Below are positions 11,988 to 28,839 of a DNA stretch of 64,000 bases, in pieces (position 1 is the stretch's first letter; every line of letters starts with the position of its first letter). Below the pieces are notes generated by a model. The model did not search any database, had not been told where the DNA came from, and saw only the letters and a program-made list of their open reading frames with translations. The position numbers were made by a program, and so were the translations under genes. Source of the DNA: Mastigias papua (lineage: Eukaryota > Cnidaria > Scyphozoa > Rhizostomeae > Mastigiidae); assembly GCA_964019165.1 (NCBI GenBank), contig OZ025278.1, forward strand, positions 1,715,762 through 1,779,761, in the 5' to 3' direction.

Positions 11988-12364
11988 GGACAGGAAATTA
12001 GTGGGTTTGAATAGAAACTGTATGCCATATGAGTAAAATTTGTCATGTATTGAAGAGTTTCCTGCTGCCAGTATGTGTTTACTACGTATTAATCATTTGT
12101 TTTTATTGCACGAGTTTTCGATACTGACAAGAACGGGGACAAAGAAAGACAATTATTTGTGACTAAGAGACAACTGTGACTATAAGAATAATACACCTAA
12201 ATTAGCAACTCATGAGGCAGAATTCTATGAACCCCTTTAATTCTACACCTTCCCCCCAATATATGTAATTTTAGATGGCACCATTGAACTCAGCACTATG
12301 GAAAACCCCTACCCCCCACCAACTATTTCCTGTACACCTCAACGTTTTACAGATTTTCCTCAGA

Positions 12365-12640
12365 CAATCAATGCCAAAAGTCTTGGAACACTTACTGTAT
12401 TTTTTGATCTGGCTGGTGAGCGTTCCCCTCTCCCCTTGAAAACAATGTTGATTTATACAGGTTTTATACACAGTAAGTAAGTCAAATTGCTTTCACACAA
12501 CTGTCAGCTAACCCAACCGTCAATTCAACATTGTTCTGGGGGGTAGGGGGGCGTAATCCGTTGTGCTTCACCGGAATCTCATAATTGTCACATAAAATGC
12601 TGCGGTCAAAGGGTGTTCCAAGGACTTTTGGCAGTGATTG
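12365..12640. repeat. Terminal block m, copy 2 (shared between units 1 and 2)
   Basis: It matches copy 1 in length and reading. It is internal, entered directly from CTCAGA and left directly into TCTGAG of the flanking I blocks, with no TA at either junction. Confidence 0.85.
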
Positions 12641-13873
12641 TCTGAGACAGATACTGCCCATGCAATAGTATGACAATAAAATATATATGTATCATAGGGT
12701 TTTCCAAGGTCCTGATTTCAATGGAAATATTTCCAAATCGTTATCTCTATTGGTTTTGGCAGGAGCCATGGTGGGGTACGTGAAAAGGTAGCATTTTCAC
12801 TGTGAGAGACAAACTATAAATGTTGTAACAGAACATCACATTCTATGTCAAATTTTCTGGTGTGGATTGAAGATTAGGTTGTATGCTATAAAAACAGAAC
12901 ACTGCTACTGGAATGCCATTCCGTGCACTTCGCTGCACCAGAAACGAACTACAGCAAAGACGTCGAATCTTCGAGCGACACACCACTTTTTGCCCCTGCA
13001 AAAGCACCCATTTTTTTTGGTAAAAGCCTCTGTTATACAAGATTGTGAGATTGAAATGATGCAGGTACGATGGGGCTTCTTCTATGTCAACTAGCAGTTC
13101 TAGCAACAGGAGCAGAAAATGCCTCCCCATGCGGTCATTGTGTCGCATAGATGTTGTTGCAATAGTGGACATAGGCACGTCACTTTTGTAAACACTATTG
13201 TTCCTCCGTAGCGTTGACAAGCTACGGTGTCATTGTAATGGTAGCGAAAGTGCAATTTGGCCACGGTTTACCATTTCTATTTTCCCTTCTATCCTTTACT
13301 GGTAGTAGGTACCCAAGAACAGACAATGCTAAAAGTGGTACATCGATATGTACCTTCATGAGATGACGCGAAAATACATGTCTATTACTCGTACCTTAGT
13401 GAAATCTGGGAAATAGCCACGGTTTACCATTTTACGCAGATAAACATGAATAGGATCAAAGTCAGATTTCAAAAAAATGGTAAACCGTGCAGTTTTTCTC
13501 GTTTTTCTCAGAAAATCTTGAGCAGATTTATTCACAAATATAGACAGCTGTAATTTGTGTTCATGTACCACTTTTTCCAAACTTGCAGCAATATCGAAGA
13601 ATTCCTTCGTATTTTATAAGGAAAACTAGAATGGTAAACCGTGATGGTAAACCGTTGGAATATACCATTGGAGACGGAATCCAATTCAATGCGACTTTGG
13701 GCTGAATTGAGTTTAAGTCAAAGGGCGACTGGTATTCATTGAGGACACCTTGTTGAGGACACCTTGGGAGACCATAGACAAGGGAAAATTCGCTGTAATA
13801 CTGCATAATTCATGTGGTTTAAATACTAATGAACAAGCTGTAAGATATAATATTGCAAGTAATTTGAATGAAT

Positions 13874-15061
13874 TCAGTATTTAGTTCTATATCCACCAGA
13901 CTTTACAATTCTCTGTAGACGAAGGGTCATTGTCTCTATAGTGCGGTCAATAACAGATGCATCATACTGGAGAAGTGTACTCAAGACCCTTTGTTTAAAT
14001 GACTCAAAATCCTCCCTGATAATTTTTCGCTTCAATGCAACCTCCCTAAGACTACGCTTAATATTATGAAAAATATTTTCTATGGGATTTAGGTCTGGTG
14101 ATCTAGCTGGTATGTCTACAAGTTCAGCACCAATTTCCTGCAAGGCATCTTTCGCTACCATACTTCTTTGGCTTGGGTCGTTATCCATAACAAGCAGTAA
14201 TTTCTCCTTGCGTTTTAGCACTGCACAATCCATTAAGACCTTTTGTAGAGTTCCTTGCACAAATTTGGCAAACCACGGTCCGTTCATCTTCTCATATTCT
14301 TCAGCAAGAACCACTCCTGTTGAATGTGAGATGCCCACCAAAAGATGCAACGAACGTCCCCCTGGTAAATTTTTCGATCCTTTGCTCGTATATTTCAGCC
14401 CTTCATTGCTTTTCCTCCAGACTTTTCCACCAGCACATAACGCATCTTCATATGGCTTTTGATTGTGCCTAAAAGAGACACCGGCCAAATACAGAAGAAC
14501 CTCGCCTGTCCAAAAGTGTGTGTTGTAGTTTTTCAGAGCTGTTTTTGCATACCGCACTCTGCGTTGCCTGTCATCTGATGAAAGTATACCTTTTCTTCTG
14601 GATCTCAAAAAATGATACCCAGCATCATTTAATGTACGTATAAGAGTTCTGTAGCTGATGCTTGTGATTTCACACTCTTTTGCGACGTCAACGATTCTGA
14701 CGTTCGGGTTCTCATCTCTCATTTTGCGGAAAGTTCGACTAAATCTGCCCTTGACTTTCTTCGTCATCAATGTTGGTCGACCCGTTCTCTTCTTCGTACT
14801 TTGGCTAGAAAAGCCCTCCCGGCATATCCTCACAGCACTTGATGGTGAGATACCACAGCGTCGAGCAATCTCCCTGTACGACAAGGAGGACTCTCGTCGA
14901 AGGTAGCAGATATACGCTCTGGCTTTGGCACTAATTCTTACGTGAAATACCATTTTGTCTAAGTTATTCTGATGCGTGGCGTAGATGAGTATTAGATATA
15001 TGACACCTTTCCTTAGATTCCCCTTTTTACCACTTAGACTTTTCCATTCGCCATATTGCAC
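13874..15061 (-). CDS. Tc1-like transposase, unit 2
   Basis: The encoded protein is identical to the unit 1 transposase over all 395 residues, including Ala193 in place of the expected first catalytic Asp, Asp293 and Glu328. It is 3074 bp from unit 1. Complete identity at the protein level, and apparently at the DNA level, implies a very recent duplication or sequence homogenisation. Confidence 0.85.
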   Translation of the reverse strand: MQYGEWKSLSGKKGNLRKGVIYLILIYATHQNNLDKMVFHVRISAKARAYICYLRRESSLSYREIARRCGISPSSAVRICREGFSSQSTKKRTGRPTLMTKKVKGRFSRTFRKMRDENPNVRIVDVAKECEITSISYRTLIRTLNDAGYHFLRSRRKGILSSDDRQRRVRYAKTALKNYNTHFWTGEVLLYLAGVSFRHNQKPYEDALCAGGKVWRKSNEGLKYTSKGSKNLPGGRSLHLLVGISHSTGVVLAEEYEKMNGPWFAKFVQGTLQKVLMDCAVLKRKEKLLLVMDNDPSQRSMVAKDALQEIGAELVDIPARSPDLNPIENIFHNIKRSLREVALKRKIIREDFESFKQRVLSTLLQYDASVIDRTIETMTLRLQRIVKSGGYRTKY

Positions 15062-15438
15062 GGACAGGAAATTAGTGGGTTTGAATAGAAACTGTATGCC
15101 ATATGAGTAAAATTTGTCATGTATTGAAGAGTTTCCTGCTGCCAGTATGTGTTTACTACGTATTAATCATTTGTTTTTATTGCACGAGTTTTCGATACTG
15201 ACAAGAACGGGGACAAAGAAAGACAATTATTTGTGACTAAGAGACAACTGTGACTATAAGAATAATACACCTAAATTAGCAACTCATGAGGCAGAATTCT
15301 ATGAACCCCTTTAATTCTACACCTTCCCCCCAATATATGTAATTTTAGATGGCACCATTGAACTCAGCACTATGGAAAACCCCTACCCCCCACCAACTAT
15401 TTCCTGTACACCTCAACGTTTTACAGATTTTCCTCAGA

Positions 15439-15715
15439 CAATCAATGCCAAAAGTCTTGGAACACTTACTGTATTTTTTGATCTGGCTGGTGAGCGTTCC
15501 CCTCTCCCCTTGAAAACAATGTTGATTTATACAGGTTTTATACACAGTAAGTAAGTCAAATTGCTTTCACACAACTGTCAGCTAACCCAACCGTCAATTC
15601 AACATTGTTCTGGGGGGTAGGGGGGGCGTAATCCGTTGTGCTTCACCGGAATCTCATAATTGTCACATAAAATGCTGCGGTCAAAGGGTGTTCCAAGGAC
15701 TTTTGGCAGTGATTG
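15439..15715. repeat. Terminal block m, copy 3 (shared between units 2 and 3)
   Basis: It matches copies 1 and 2 except for one extra G in the G-run around 15620, which makes it 277 bp. Confidence 0.85.
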
Positions 15716-16948
15716 TCTGAGACAGATACTGCCCATGCAATAGTATGACAATAAAATATATATGTATCATAGGGTTTTCCAAGGTCCTGATTTCAATGGA
15801 AATATTTCCAAATCGTTATCTCTATTGGTTTTGGCAGGAGCCATGGTGGGGTACGTGAAAAGGTAGCATTTTCACTGTGAGAGACAAACTATAAATGTTG
15901 TAACAGAACATCACATTCTATGTCAAATTTTCTGGTGTGGATTGAAGATTAGGTTGTATGCTATAAAAACAGAACACTGCTACTGGAATGCCATTCCGTG
16001 CACTTCGCTGCACCAGAAACGAACTACAGCAAAGACGTCGAATCTTCGAGCGACACACCACTTTTTGCCCCTGCAAAAGCACCCATTTTTTTTGGTAAAA
16101 GCCTCTGTTATACAAGATTGTGAGATTGAAATGATGCAGGTACGATGGGGCTTCTTCTATGTCAACTAGCAGTTCTAGCAACAGGAGCAGAAAATGCCTC
16201 CCCATGCGGTCATTGTGTCGCATAGATGTTGTTGCAATAGTGGACATAGGCACGTCACTTTTGTAAACACTATTGTTCCTCCGTAGCGTTGACAAGCTAC
16301 GGTGTCATTGTAATGGTAGCGAAAGTGCAATTTGGCCACGGTTTACCATTTCTATTTTCCCTTCTATCCTTTACTGGTAGTAGGTACCCAAGAACAGACA
16401 ATGCTAAAAGTGGTACATCGATATGTACCTTCATGAGATGACGCGAAAATACATGTCTATTACTCGTACCTTAGTGAAATCTGGGAAATAGCCACGGTTT
16501 ACCATTTTACGCAGATAAACATGAATAGGATCAAAGTCAGATTTCAAAAAAATGGTAAACCGTGCAGTTTTTCTCGTTTTTCTCAGAAAATCTTGAGCAG
16601 ATTTATTCACAAATATAGACAGCTGTAATTTGTGTTCATGTACCACTTTTTCCAAACTTGCAGCAATATCGAAGAATTCCTTCGTATTTTATAAGGAAAA
16701 CTAGAATGGTAAACCGTGATGGTAAACCGTTGGAATATACCATTGGAGACGGAATCCAATTCAATGCGACTTTGGGCTGAATTGAGTTTAAGTCAAAGGG
16801 CGACTGGTATTCATTGAGGACACCTTGTTGAGGACACCTTGGGAGACCATAGACAAGGGAAAATTCGCTGTAATACTGCATAATTCATGTGGTTTAAATA
16901 CTAATGAACAAGCTGTAAGATATAATATTGCAAGTAATTTGAATGAAT

Positions 16949-18136
16949 TCAGTATTTAGTTCTATATCCACCAGACTTTACAATTCTCTGTAGACGAAGG
17001 GTCATTGTCTCTATAGTGCGGTCAATAACAGATGCATCATACTGGAGAAGTGTACTCAAGACCCTTTGTTTAAATGACTCAAAATCCTCCCTGATAATTT
17101 TTCGCTTCAATGCAACCTCCCTAAGACTACGCTTAATATTATGAAAAATATTTTCTATGGGATTTAGGTCTGGTGATCTAGCTGGTATGTCTACAAGTTC
17201 AGCACCAATTTCCTGCAAGGCATCTTTCGCTACCATACTTCTTTGGCTTGGGTCGTTATCCATAACAAGCAGTAATTTCTCCTTGCGTTTTAGCACTGCA
17301 CAATCCATTAAGACCTTTTGTAGAGTTCCTTGCACAAATTTGGCAAACCACGGTCCGTTCATCTTCTCATATTCTTCAGCAAGAACCACTCCTGTTGAAT
17401 GTGAGATGCCCACCAAAAGATGCAACGAACGTCCCCCTGGTAAATTTTTCGATCCTTTGCTCGTATATTTCAGCCCTTCATTGCTTTTCCTCCAGACTTT
17501 TCCACCAGCACATAACGCATCTTCATATGGCTTTTGATTGTGCCTAAAAGAGACACCGGCCAAATACAGAAGAACCTCGCCTGTCCAAAAGTGTGTGTTG
17601 TAGTTTTTCAGAGCTGTTTTTGCATACCGCACTCTGCGTTGCCTGTCATCTGATGAAAGTATACCTTTTCTTCTGGATCTCAAAAAATGATACCCAGCAT
17701 CATTTAATGTACGTATAAGAGTTCTGTAGCTGATGCTTGTGATTTCACACTCTTTTGCGACGTCAACGATTCTGACGTTCGGGTTCTCATCTCTCATTTT
17801 GCGGAAAGTTCGACTAAATCTGCCCTTGACTTTCTTCGTCATCAATGTTGGTCGACCCGTTCTCTTCTTCGTACTTTGGCTAGAAAAGCCCTCCCGGCAT
17901 ATCCTCACAGCACTTGATGGTGAGATACCACAGCGTCGAGCAATCTCCCTGTACGACAAGGAGGACTCTCGTCGAAGGTAGCAGATATACGCTCTGGCTT
18001 TGGCACTAATTCTTACGTGAAATACCATTTTGTCTAAGTTATTCTGATGCGTGGCGTAGATGAGTATTAGATATATGACACCTTTCCTTAGATTCCCCTT
18101 TTTACCACTTAGACTTTTCCATTCGCCATATTGCAC
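16949..18136 (-). CDS. Tc1-like transposase, unit 3
   Basis: It encodes the same 395 residues as units 1 and 2, with the same Ala193 substitution. The 3075-bp offset from unit 2 is explained by the extra G in m copy 3, outside the gene. No unit has an intact first Asp that could supply active enzyme locally. Confidence 0.85.
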   Translation of the reverse strand: MQYGEWKSLSGKKGNLRKGVIYLILIYATHQNNLDKMVFHVRISAKARAYICYLRRESSLSYREIARRCGISPSSAVRICREGFSSQSTKKRTGRPTLMTKKVKGRFSRTFRKMRDENPNVRIVDVAKECEITSISYRTLIRTLNDAGYHFLRSRRKGILSSDDRQRRVRYAKTALKNYNTHFWTGEVLLYLAGVSFRHNQKPYEDALCAGGKVWRKSNEGLKYTSKGSKNLPGGRSLHLLVGISHSTGVVLAEEYEKMNGPWFAKFVQGTLQKVLMDCAVLKRKEKLLLVMDNDPSQRSMVAKDALQEIGAELVDIPARSPDLNPIENIFHNIKRSLREVALKRKIIREDFESFKQRVLSTLLQYDASVIDRTIETMTLRLQRIVKSGGYRTKY

Positions 18137-18513
18137 GGACAGGAAATTAGTGGGTTTGAATAGAAACTGTATGCCATATGAGTAAAATTTGTCATGTATT
18201 GAAGAGTTTCCTGCTGCCAGTATGTGTTTACTACGTATTAATCATTTGTTTTTATTGCACGAGTTTTCGATACTGACAAGAACGGGGACAAAGAAAGACA
18301 ATTATTTGTGACTAAGAGACAACTGTGACTATAAGAATAATACACCTAAATTAGCAACTCATGAGGCAGAATTCTATGAACCCCTTTAATTCTACACCTT
18401 CCCCCCAATATATGTAATTTTAGATGGCACCATTGAACTCAGCACTATGGAAAACCCCTACCCCCCACCAACTATTTCCTGTACACCTCAACGTTTTACA
18501 GATTTTCCTCAGA

Positions 18514-18790
18514 CAATCAATGCCAAAAGTCTTGGAACACTTACTGTATTTTTTGATCTGGCTGGTGAGCGTTCCCCTCTCCCCTTGAAAACAATGTTGA
18601 TTTATACAGGTTTTATACACAGTAAGTAAGTCAAATTGCTTTCACACAACTGTCAGCTAACCCAACCGTCAATTCAACATTGTTCTGGGGGGTAGGGGGG
18701 GCGTAATCCGTTGTGCTTCACCGGAATCTCATAATTGTCACATAAAATGCTGCGGTCAAAGGGTGTTCCAAGGACTTTTGGCAGTGATTG
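18514..18790. repeat. Terminal block m, copy 4 (right end of the array)
   Basis: 277 bp with the same extra G as copy 3. After GATTG at 18790 the sequence leaves the repeat and reads TA and then unique DNA, so this is the outer right terminus of the insertion. Sharing the G-run variant with copy 3 suggests that the duplication proceeded from the right side. Confidence 0.85.
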
Positions 18791-18920
18791 TAGCTTGCAA
18801 AGGCTTTAGTGGCAAAACTTTATATAAACTAACACGTCACCTCAAAGAAGTCTCAAAAGAAAACCAAACCAGCTGGAAACAGCCTGCTAGATACCTTGTA
18901 CAAATACACGTAACGACATA

Positions 18921-19185
18921 CAATCTCTGCCAAAAGTCCTTGGAACACCCTATGCTTAATGCATGGCAGTTAGTAATAATGCGATTCCGGTCTATAAGAC
19001 AGGATTAAAATCCCCTACCCCCTTAAAACAATGTTGAAGTAAAGGAATACTTTTCATAGAGGTAGTTCTAACCAACTTGACTTATATTGCGCTTGACTTA
19101 TATTGCGCTTGCTAGGGGAGAGGGGAAGTCTATGAATTCAACCTAGAAAACAGTGTAAGTGTTCCAAGACTTTTGGCAGAGATAT
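18921..19185. mobile_element. Stand-alone m-type MITE next to the array
   Basis: It starts CAATCTCTGCCAAAAGTCCT directly after TA and ends GTGTTCCAAGACTTTTGGCAGAGAT, so it has inverted ends of about 27 bp matching the m blocks. It contains the same CCCCTTAAAACAATGTTGAA core and a short tandem duplication (CTTATATTGCGCTTG twice). It lies 130 bp to the right of the array, a second independent insertion of the same family. Confidence 0.75.
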
Positions 19186-19985
19186 CTGTCATTTCTAAAG
19201 TGCAGTCAAATTTTCTTTTCAATTCATATTTATAAGCTATGATATAACGACTCAAAATACTCACTATTATATCGATGGAACACAAGTTTGATAAATCAGT
19301 TGCAGAATCAGTTACAGTAGGCCTATCTACTTTTTTTGTTATAAGAGGTTGATTTACAAGGAAGCAGTGAACTCCCGTGACGAAAGTATTCGGACACTTT
19401 CGAATTTGGTTGCGAATTCTCTAAGAAAGATTTTTTTACACATGTCAAAAGCAGTTTTTTATGAAAACTCCCTTATCAATTGATTTTAAACTTTGCTTCA
19501 GTCTTTCTACCTTCTTACTAGTGACAAAGTTTGATTTTATCAACGTGTAAGCAATTACTATAAAGAGCTTTTTTGTCAAGGTGGTAAGGATCAAAACAAA
19601 AAAGTGACTTACGGAACATAGATTAGAAATATTGCTTTATCGCAACAAAGGAAAAAGTTATAGCAAAATTTTAAATATCATATCTGAGATATCTGAGGTT
19701 TTATTTTCTCGTAAGAAAGTGGTGTATAAGAATTCAATACTCATCTGCTGAAAAAGCTAAGGAAGTAAAGTAGTACTGTATTTATGAGACCTAAGAAAGT
19801 TAATAAACATCTAAAACTCCACTTTGCACGCTTGCTCATCTTCTCTCTTGTTAAATTTTCATAAATTTCCAATGAGAATCTATGTATTTCAGTGCTTCGG
19901 TTGTATAGTGCTTGTCTGTGTGCGTAACACTGCAGTGTTACCAAACTCGAACATTCTCGCAAAGAATGTGTTACGAGTGACAGTA

Positions 19986-20327
19986 CACGTTCTTTTTATA
20001 GGAAAAAGTTTATAAGAAAATGAGGCTCAAATGGCCAAAATCTTAAGAAAATCCTAAGAAAATCATAAGGCTCAAGTTCAAGAAAATGCTAAGAAAATCA
20101 CAGTTCATCTTATTTACATGCCAGAAATTGATATTGGCTCATTTTTGCAAACTCTCGTACAAAGATCGAGACTTATGGTGGCCCACCAAATACAGAGTAG
20201 CTTGTGTCAGCAAGTTTATTTCTGTAAAGTTAAGGAAACCTTAAGAAAATCTCAGTCTCAAATTCGTGAAAAGTTAAGAAAATTGAGCTTCAGGAAAAAA
20301 GTGTTTTTCTTATATAAAAAAAACGTG
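19986..20327. mobile_element. Mariner-type MITE, CACGTTCTTTTTA family, copy 2
   Basis: TA, then CACGTTCTTTTTATA on the left; TATAAAAAAAACGTG, then TA on the right. The 342-bp element is rich in AAGAAAATC repeats and has no ORF. The TA flanks fit a Tc1/mariner target site. The 75 bp to its left also resemble the flank of the repeat at 28709-28880, so a longer composite repeat is possible. Confidence 0.7.
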
Positions 20328-21645
20328 TACTGAAATCATGGCACGGCCAAGGACCTCTCCGTACAATGCGAAAAACTGTCCTAGAAAAAATCATAGACAA
20401 ATAGGTTTTTATGACTGCTTAATGAATTCATATGGACTTTAAGCATTCATACCGGAGTTTGAGAATTAAAATGAGAATTGAGTGTCCAACTTAGCAGAGA
20501 GCAGAAAGCTGGTCTGGCAAGTTGTTCACAGTGAATAGTTCCGTCAACGCTCGATTCGCATCCAAAAAGTACATTGCATATATCCACAGGGCTGCGCACC
20601 ACACAACAAAACCAACAGGCAGTACTGTTATAATTATTATCATCCGCATACGTAACAAAGAGTGGTCATATCCTGAGCTCCTATCTTATTAACTTACCTT
20701 CATAGTGTGTCGTATTGAAAAAAACGGTCAATTGTAACCTACTGATTGTTTAGTGAGGTTTGCAACTGTACGTAGGAAATATTGTCAACGACATGAAGTT
20801 TCCACTATTACTATTGTTAGTAACAATAGGATTTTTCTTAAGTCATATCATATTTACATATACAACAGTATATACCGCTAACATCACAGAAGTCCTGTAA
20901 AAATAGAAATATATAGACAACAAAAAGAAAAGAAATATGAACAATCATTAGTTAATTATAAATAGATCAAACTTAATATTTTTTATGTTATACCTGCCAT
21001 GGAATGCAATGGCAAGGTCCTATCAGTGGGTGATGATAGCTCATATTCATAGCTTTGCAGTTCATATTGCACAATTACCAAAATCAAATATTTCAAACTT
21101 ATCAAATGTGCCATCCTTATGCCCAAGATGGCAGTGAAATTTATCATTTACTTTGTTGCTCTTTAATAAGGGAGATAGTGAGATATTTGCTACTCTCTCT
21201 GTGCCATGGCCAGGAATAGTTAAATTGGTAGGTTTCAAAATGAAGGGGTATGGAAAACTCTCAAGTGCCTGCTCAGTATTTCTTTGAAACCGTGATTTTT
21301 ATTAACCAATATCCTCACTGCATATTCTGAATAAGCATCATTAACTTCTTTGACATAGACTACCTTACCTCCCTCAAATCTTTACCAGAACCAAAACTGG
21401 AACTTTCCAATTTTGTGACAGTATTCTAAAAGTACTACCAGCATGATAATCTTGGTATGAATACCTCTAGTCTTCTAATATTTTATGCAGTCTGCATAAA
21501 TATTTGATGAGTGGATTTAACTTGACTATGTCAACCACAAAGTGTTCTCAGCTTTAGCCAAAAAATTGTCGAGGACTAGTCAACAAAATAAAGAATTCTT
21601 CTGACATGATCTTCATCATTACACTTATACGGAAGGTGAGTTATC

Positions 21646-21648
<3 letters not shown>

Positions 21649-21693
<45 letters not shown>

Positions 21694-21748
21694 ACGCACA
21701 CACACACGCACACACACACGCACACACACACGCACACACACACACACA
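21649..21748. repeat. (CA)n microsatellite
   Basis: About 100 bp of CA with interspersed CG substitutions (CACACG) in the right half. Confidence 0.95.
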
Positions 21749-22471
21749 GGCCTGGAACCTTTATTATACAGTCAGTATACAATGACTGATAGGTATGCAG
21801 AGACAGAAAAGGCACATAAAAATCCTCTCCGATTAGTGTAACATCAATCAAAACAATCTACATAATATCTTCCAGTTATGGAGAAGTTTGTCAGTCATTA
21901 ACTAAAAACAACTGTTAAGATTGGACATATCACACAAAATAATCTCAGTCCAGCAAGAAAGAGATGGAATAGCCTAATTAATCCATGAAGTATAAGCAAT
22001 AGACAATTGGCTATTCTAGAATGATTAACGAAATCTGGCCATGATGAGTAAAAAAACTGATTAGGAATTATTATGTAACTACTGTAGTTTGCTTGCTAAT
22101 AATTTAGACAAAATTACAATTAAAACCTTGTGAGACTCTCAGAGTTACAAATCAAAGTTCATCAAGTGATACTGAAGCAAGTGCATCAAACATTTAAAAG
22201 CTTCAATAAAACAGAGTCCTTAACCATTTCAATGTCAAGTCCTTATAATGAAAGCAGTATTGACTGCATGATAGTATCATGGTTATGCAAATAAACAGAC
22301 AAAATCAATATAAATGTAGACAAAAATGCATAAACTTCCCTCCTTCAAAGGGTCTTATCTACACTGCATTGTATCACTGAGAAAGCTCGTAAGGTGCTAA
22401 CTAACTTTATCACTTATCTATATCCAACAAGTTGTAGCGTCTATATGCGCAAGACCTGGACATCCATTCAC

Positions 22472-26282
<3,811 letters not shown>

Positions 26283-28712
26283 GTTTCGTTTTGCAATGGT
26301 TACAACAGTCTTTCTTGACTTGCCAGTTTCTTTTGCCTTCTTGACAATTTTAACCTTCAGTTGCCCAGCAGTTATCTCCTCCTACGAATTCTCTTGCGTA
26401 CTTCCTACACAAATCAATGACGTAATTAAGTAATGAAGCATGACCCACTGATTATGACCGAAAGAGTATCCCAGAATGCAATTAACGAGTACTACATGAG
26501 GTACCATTTGAGGAACAAACAACAAAATCGCAGAACAGGGACGTAGGAAACATCTAAAAAGTGGGGGGGGGGGGAGCAAGTCCTAAAAGGGGCAAATTAC
26601 CACGCCCATTTTTGGCTTCAAAGGGGCACTTTTGGATAGTTTCTTAAAAAGTGGGGGGGGGGCCAGAGGGCCACGTTCCTACGTTCCTGTCGTAGAAGAA
26701 AGAAGCGAAATTCTCATGCATTGTTAGTAATTCTTTTAGAAAGTGGTTCATAGGCAGGTTTCTGTTGAAACTTACAGTGCCCATAATGTCATGCCCCAAC
26801 ACTGAACACTGAACTATATCTGCAGCAAGGTATTGTACATCCGTAAAATATCCGAAAAAGTGTCCGAGGTAAAATCATAAGAAATGCGGACCACGGCCGA
26901 AAACAGGACGCCATTCAGAAGATTTTAAGGCCTGAGAGATATCGGAACACATGGAAGACAAAGCTATTCGTTTCTTGAAAACAACCAATGGCGATACTCA
27001 AAATATAAAACGTAAATTTTGAAAGTTTGAAAATCATAGACTGCCGAAGTTTTTCAAGGCTTTGCTGCTGCTTGAGCCAGGTTGGAGACAATCTTGAAAT
27101 GCTGGAGTCTCCAGCAGAATACGGGAGATTTGGCAACATGTGTAGAGCTAGAAATAGCTGTCCCTTCGCCACGCCGATGTTCCAGGGGTGGAAATATTTT
27201 CCTGGAGATATCACGAGGTACAAAATCAGAGAACGTATTTCCTACTTTTTGTTATCACAATTTAAATGGATAATGTGCATAGAAGATGATAATGATAACG
27301 TGTATGCAGGAAAAGAATGAACTTTCTTGCAAGTTACAAAGACCAAAGTTGAGATCAACCAAAATTTCAGGAGAGTTCACCTTAGCTACAAAGGTAACGC
27401 AACAAAACGAAGTTGTAAAAGAAAATGATTGATGAAAGACTTCTCAGAGGTGGCAAAAAGCTGGTATCCTGTTGTCCAGTGGTGGTATATCCCACGTCAT
27501 ACCACCCCGTGGCTACGGGCCTGAGAAATAGGTGCTTGTAATACAAAAATGTGGTCCAAAGAGGCCCAAAAAGAAGGAAATTATAGAACAAAAATATTCT
27601 AATGGGCCTAGCCGTAGTATGCGTGGTCAGAATTCTGCATGATGATTGGTCAATTAGGTTGGGAGAAAATGGACTTGACATGGCTCTCAAACATTTGGCG
27701 GCCATGCTCATGAAAACTGAAGTATGCCATGAACAAGAGAGAATTTCATAATGTGTCAATTTATTACTGACTGTTTATACAAACTCAATACTTTGAACTT
27801 TGTAAAACAAAGAGCAAGGAAGTGGAAGAGAAGCAAACTATAACAAGCCAGGGATGGCAAAAGATATGCAATTCCTATAAGGGGAAGGATTTGGGTAGTC
27901 GCCTGTCAGTACAGACATAAAATTTTATGCCATTCCTGGCTCTAAAATTATCATTATCTTCTTTTACCCTATAGTAAGCATATAACAAAGATATTTAATT
28001 TGTAACAAATTAAGGGTTTATATTCACAGTTTGAAGGGCTAAAACTTCGACTGTAAATTCATTACTGAAATGGCGCAGTTATGTCACAGGATAATGGATT
28101 CTCCTATGTAGAAGCATATCTTTGAAGGATAGGAAACAACTCCATCAATTACATACTCGCTTGTCTATGGCCAAGGGGTTTTCTCACTTAGATGAAGGGG
28201 GGGGGTGCAAAGCCAAAATTTGCAAACAAAAGGGTGTAATCACGTATTGAATAGTTACGAAAAAGGGGGTGGCACAAATGGTCACTTCTGTCAAGGTCTT
28301 CGTAATTTGAATGATCTGTTTAAATATTGAAGAAAGATGCTGTAAAATTAAACTCAAAAAGTAGGCATACTTGATCCAACATTAAAACAGAATATTACTT
28401 ACAAATTTGAGGATAAAACCTAATATTTATTCAAAGATGAATGTTTTACAAATGAACAGACGAATCCTGGCCCCTGGGGAGCAGCATCCCCGGTACTTTC
28501 CATAGCACTGCCCTTGCTTATCGCAAATAACATTGTCTGCGGACACTAAAATGCTGATTATGCATTTTTTTATAAGAAACTGGATAATAAGAAAGTATTG
28601 TTCAACACGCTAGGAATGTTTAGCACTGGAGTGTTGAGACAATCGTCGCTTTTAATTTTTATACATTCCTTGTGGTAACATATCTGGTAAAGTATTATAT
28701 TTATGTAGTGCC

Positions 28713-28764
<52 letters not shown>

Positions 28765-28781
28765 AGTCTGTCAGTCTGTCA

Positions 28782-28839
<58 letters not shown>

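Larger units (their letters stand above)
9291..18790. mobile_element. Tandem Tc1-like transposon array, three units plus a terminal piece (9.5 kb)
   Basis: The layout is m-I-m-I-m-I-m. The m block is a 276-277 bp near-palindrome beginning CAATCAATGCCAAAAGTC and ending GGCAGTGATTG. The I block is 2798 bp and carries the transposase. Unit starts are 9291, 12365, 15439 and 18514, offsets of 3074, 3074 and 3075; the extra base is one G in a G-run. All ORFs are identical among the three units. TA precedes the first base (9289-9290) and follows the last (18791-18792), while the internal junctions have no TA. The whole array therefore looks like one Tc1-type insertion that was expanded in place, probably by unequal recombination between m blocks. 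I itself has about 84-bp imperfect inverted ends (9567-9650 against 12281-12364). A read-depth check would exclude an assembly artefact. Confidence 0.85.
19186..22471. other. Intergenic stretch between the array and CD20-like gene B
   Basis: No supported gene. It contains one MITE (19986-20327) and a CA microsatellite. A minus-strand open segment around 21245-21390 reads smoothly (GGKVVYVKEVNDAYSEYAVR) but has no start, no recognised domain and stops on both sides. It could be 3' UTR of the neighbouring CD20-like gene or an eroded transposon ORF. Confidence 0.5.
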
